From Rhodospirillales bacterium (GTDB taxonomy: Bacteria; Pseudomonadota; Alphaproteobacteria; Micavibrionales; Micavibrionaceae): a DNA stretch of 64,000 bases. Positions 61,654-64,000 of this stretch are shown here, in pieces. The stretch is from contig CP060238.1 of NCBI GenBank assembly GCA_023898765.1, positions 372,001 to 436,000 of the forward strand, given 5' to 3'. Position numbers and translations under genes: made by a program. Each line of letters opens with the position of its first letter. Position 1 is the first letter of the stretch. Under the pieces are notes generated by a model. It was given only the letters and a program-made list of their open reading frames with translations. It had not been told where the DNA came from and ran no database searches.

Positions 61654-64000
61654 ATGACACGCTATAACATCAAAGACTCCGAGGCCAAATGGCAGCAGGT
61701 CTGGCAAGACCGCAAAAGTTTTGAAGTCACGGAAGATCCGGCCAAAGAGAAGTGTTATGTGCTGGCCATGCTGCCTTACCCTTCCGGGCGCATCCATGTG
61801 GGGCATGTGCGCAACTATACCCTGTCCGATGTGGTGGCCCGTTATAAAAAAGCCAAAGGCTTCAACGTCCTGAACCCTATGGGGTGGGACGCGCTGGGAC
61901 TTCCGGCGGAAAACGCGGCCATGGAGCGGGGCACCCATCCGAAAGACTGGACCTACAAAAACATCGCCCAGATGAAAGAGCAGCTTTTGTCCATGGGGCT
62001 GGCCATTGACTGGTCACGGGAAATTGCGACCTGCGATCCCGACTATTACCGCCATGAACAAAAAATGTTTCTCGACTTCTATAAGAAGGGGTTGGCCTAC
62101 CGCAAGGAATCGGTTGTGAACTGGGACCCGGTGGAAAACACGGTCCTCGCCAACGAACAAGTAGTAGACGGCTGCGGATGGCGGTCCGGCGCCCCTGTCG
62201 AGCGCCGCAAGCTCTATCAATGGTTTTTCAAGATCACCGCATATGCCGATGAGCTTCTTGAAGGGATTCAAACGCTGGAGCGCTGGCCGGACAAGGTCCG
62301 CCTGATGCAGGAAAACTGGATCGGGAAATCCACCGGCGCGCAGTTCAGGTTCGACCTGACCACAGCCGATGGAACGGTGGAAGTCTACACCACGCGCCCC
62401 GATACCCTGTATGGAGCCTCTTTCGTCGCCCTTGCCGCCGACCATCCGCTGGCCGAAAAACTGGCCGGAGAAAAAAACGGTTTTAAAGAGTTTGTGAAGG
62501 CCTGCCAGGCTGTCGGCACCTCCGAAGAAGCCATCGAAAAGGCCGAAAAAATCGGCTTCGATACAGGCCATAAAGTCGCCCATCCTTTCATTGAAAGCAA
62601 GGAACTGCCCGTTTACCTGGCCAACTTTATCCTCATGGATTACGGGACGGGCGCCATTTTCGGCTGCCCCGCCCACGACCAGCGCGACTTTGATTTTGCG
62701 ACAAAATACGGCCTCGATATTCTGCCGGTCATCTCCGCCCCCGAAGACGAAACGCTTCCCTATATCGGCGAAGGCACTTTGATGAATTCGGATTTTATGA
62801 ACGGCCTGCCTGTTGAAGACGCCAAAGCCGCTGCCATTCAAAAACTTGAAGCGCTGGGACGCGGCAGCGGCGTGACCAATTTCCGCCTGCGCGACTGGGG
62901 AGTCAGCCGCCAGCGCTACTGGGGATGTCCCGTGCCTTTTGTGCATTGCGAAAGCTGCGGCCTTGTCCCCGTGCCGGAAGACCAGCTTCCCGTCGAACTG
63001 CCGTACGACATCAATTACGACGCGCCGGGCAATCCGCTGGACCGGCACCCGACATGGAAAAATGTGGCCTGCCCGCAATGCGGACGTGACGCCCGCCGTG
63101 AAACGGATACCTGCGATACCTTTTTTGAAAGCAGCTGGTATTTCCTGCGTTATCTCGACCCGAAAAACAAGGCGCGCGGTTTCGCGGATGAAAAATCGAA
63201 TTACTGGATGCCTGTCGACCAGTATATCGGCGGCGTCGAACACGCCGTTTTGCACCTCCTTTATTCGCGCTTTTTTACCCGTGCCTTGAAAAGCTGCGGC
63301 TATGACGTGCCGGACGAGCCTTTTGCAGGACTCTTCACGCAAGGCATGGTTACGCATGCTACTTACAAGGACAAAGACGGACACTGGGTTTTTCCGGTAG
63401 AGATTGAAGAAAAAGACGGAAAGCTTGTGAAGACTACAGACGGTTCACCCGTTACCATCGGACGCATCGAAAAAATGTCCAAATCCAAGAAGAACGTGGT
63501 TGATCCGCAGGATATTATCGATTGTTACGGCGCGGACGCCGCGCGCTTTTTTATTCTTTCGGACTCCCCGCCGGACCGGGATCTGGAATGGTCCGAAGCC
63601 GGCATTGAAGGGGCGTGGAAATATATCAACAAGCTCTACCGCGTCGTCATAGAAAGCAAGGACCGTCTTGGCGAAAAAAATCTCCCCATGCCGGCCAGCC
63701 TGAGCGAAAACGCAAAAGAATTGCGCACCGCCACCCATAAAACGATTGACGGGGTAGGCAAAGACATTGACGCCTTCCATATGAACAAGGCCGTCGCCCG
63801 CATCCGGGAATTTTCAAACGCGCTGGCCTCCTTCCAGACGAAAGAAAACGGCGACGACTGGGCGCTGCGCGAAGGATACGAAGCCCTCATCAGGCTGATG
63901 AACCCGATGATTCCGCATCTGGCCGAAGAGCTTTGGGCCGCGCTGGGCCATGAAACCCTGCTGGCCGATGAAAGCTGGCCGAAAGCCGATCCGGCCCTGT
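61654..64000 (+). CDS. leuS: Leucyl-tRNA synthetase, 3' end missing
   Basis: About 782 residues are visible from the ATG at 61654; the frame stays open to the right edge (full length is usually near 860). The HIGH motif is PYPSGRIHVGH (HVGH at 48-51). The KMSKS motif is at residues 607-611 (KMSKSKKNVVDPQ). The CP1 editing domain lies between, with the TTRPDTLYGASF segment. The zinc-type cluster CESCG...CPQCG lies near residue 430-475. It charges tRNA-Leu. Eight bases separate it from the DUF3576 gene. Confidence 0.97.
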   Translation, partial: MTRYNIKDSEAKWQQVWQDRKSFEVTEDPAKEKCYVLAMLPYPSGRIHVGHVRNYTLSDVVARYKKAKGFNVLNPMGWDALGLPAENAAMERGTHPKDWTYKNIAQMKEQLLSMGLAIDWSREIATCDPDYYRHEQKMFLDFYKKGLAYRKESVVNWDPVENTVLANEQVVDGCGWRSGAPVERRKLYQWFFKITAYADELLEGIQTLERWPDKVRLMQENWIGKSTGAQFRFDLTTADGTVEVYTTRPDTLYGASFVALAADHPLAEKLAGEKNGFKEFVKACQAVGTSEEAIEKAEKIGFDTGHKVAHPFIESKELPVYLANFILMDYGTGAIFGCPAHDQRDFDFATKYGLDILPVISAPEDETLPYIGEGTLMNSDFMNGLPVEDAKAAAIQKLEALGRGSGVTNFRLRDWGVSRQRYWGCPVPFVHCESCGLVPVPEDQLPVELPYDINYDAPGNPLDRHPTWKNVACPQCGRDARRETDTCDTFFESSWYFLRYLDPKNKARGFADEKSNYWMPVDQYIGGVEHAVLHLLYSRFFTRALKSCGYDVPDEPFAGLFTQGMVTHATYKDKDGHWVFPVEIEEKDGKLVKTTDGSPVTIGRIEKMSKSKKNVVDPQDIIDCYGADAARFFILSDSPPDRDLEWSEAGIEGAWKYINKLYRVVIESKDRLGEKNLPMPASLSENAKELRTATHKTIDGVGKDIDAFHMNKAVARIREFSNALASFQTKENGDDWALREGYEALIRLMNPMIPHLAEELWAALGHETLLADESWPKADPAL

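Noticed and set aside
62014..63384. A 456-codon open frame on the minus strand
   Set aside because: It is antisense to leuS, which has intact HVGH and KMSKS motifs in the plus-strand frame; the minus frame shows no recognisable family and no ribosome site.
1..64000. Mobile elements, prophage or CRISPR
   Set aside because: No transposase, integrase, recombinase, tail or capsid gene and no regularly spaced repeats were seen. The tRNA-Ser fragment copy is the only recombination-like trace.

Overview
This window is chromosomal DNA of an alphaproteobacterium. It is gene-dense and mostly housekeeping. I see no transposase, integrase, prophage module or CRISPR array. The class assignment rests on several family-level signals: an NDUFA12-type complex I accessory gene beside mlaD and a DUF2155 gene; the aat-accC-accB-aroQ block; an rsmB-family gene with the alphaproteobacterial NusB-like N-terminus; psd-pssA in tandem; and a DUF3576 lipoprotein directly before leuS. 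A placement near Micavibrionales is only an impression from the gene mix. There is no 16S rRNA here to test it.

Layout. 1-3.0 kb: a prepilin-like protein cut by the left edge, a DUF2157 + GDYXXLXY membrane pair and a RidA protein. 3.0-8.4 kb: the conserved NDUFA12 / mlaD / DUF2155 / aat / accC / accB / aroQ block, interrupted by a diguanylate cyclase. 8.3-11.7 kb: a periplasmic set (PCu(A)C copper chaperone, two DsbA-fold proteins, a BepA-like M48 metalloprotease). 11.7-16.2 kb: rlmE, guaB, a small acidic secreted protein and an rsmB-type methyltransferase. 16.2-17.9 kb: a small accessory patch with a pentapeptide-repeat protein behind a palindromic operator, an orphan protein and a MarR-like regulator. 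17.9-21.3 kb: metE, a membrane protein and tRNA-Ser(GGA). 21.3-29 kb: an alpha/beta hydrolase, two glycosyltransferases, an ArsR regulator, an SDR, gmk, rsmA, surA and a DUF1223 protein. 29-39 kb: a UvrD helicase, a second diguanylate cyclase, a LOG protein, an LprI-domain protein, psd-pssA, two orphans and a YifB/ComM ATPase. 39-48.9 kb: histidine biosynthesis (hisA, hisF, hisE, hisH, hisD, hisB) interspersed with an orphan, a RAP-like repeat protein, HIT, a PAS/MCP chemoreceptor pair and a GNAT. 49-64 kb: an S1C-type protease lipoprotein, carbonic anhydrase, hslV-hslU, an M23 peptidase, an Smr protein, orphans, a phospho-site-less response regulator, a YggS-type PLP protein, a major porin, a DUF3576 lipoprotein and leuS (cut by the right edge).

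How it works together. The window covers fatty-acid initiation (AccBC), phosphatidylethanolamine synthesis (PssA, Psd), outer-membrane upkeep (MlaD, SurA, BepA-like, porin), most of histidine biosynthesis, purine metabolism (GuaB, Gmk), rRNA modification (RlmE, RsmB-type, RsmA) and protein quality control (HslUV, Aat). c-di-GMP and chemotaxis inputs are scattered between them.

The least ordinary items are: a protein built like eukaryotic organellar RAP/OPR-FASTK RNA-binding proteins (39.6-40.9 kb); a set of promoters whose -10 elements sit 6-12 bp from the start codon, suggesting leaderless mRNAs; ten tail-to-tail gene pairs whose stop codons overlap, four of them interlocked in TTAA/TTAG; a perfect palindrome framing a -10 box; and repeated TGCAACAT elements upstream of the porin.
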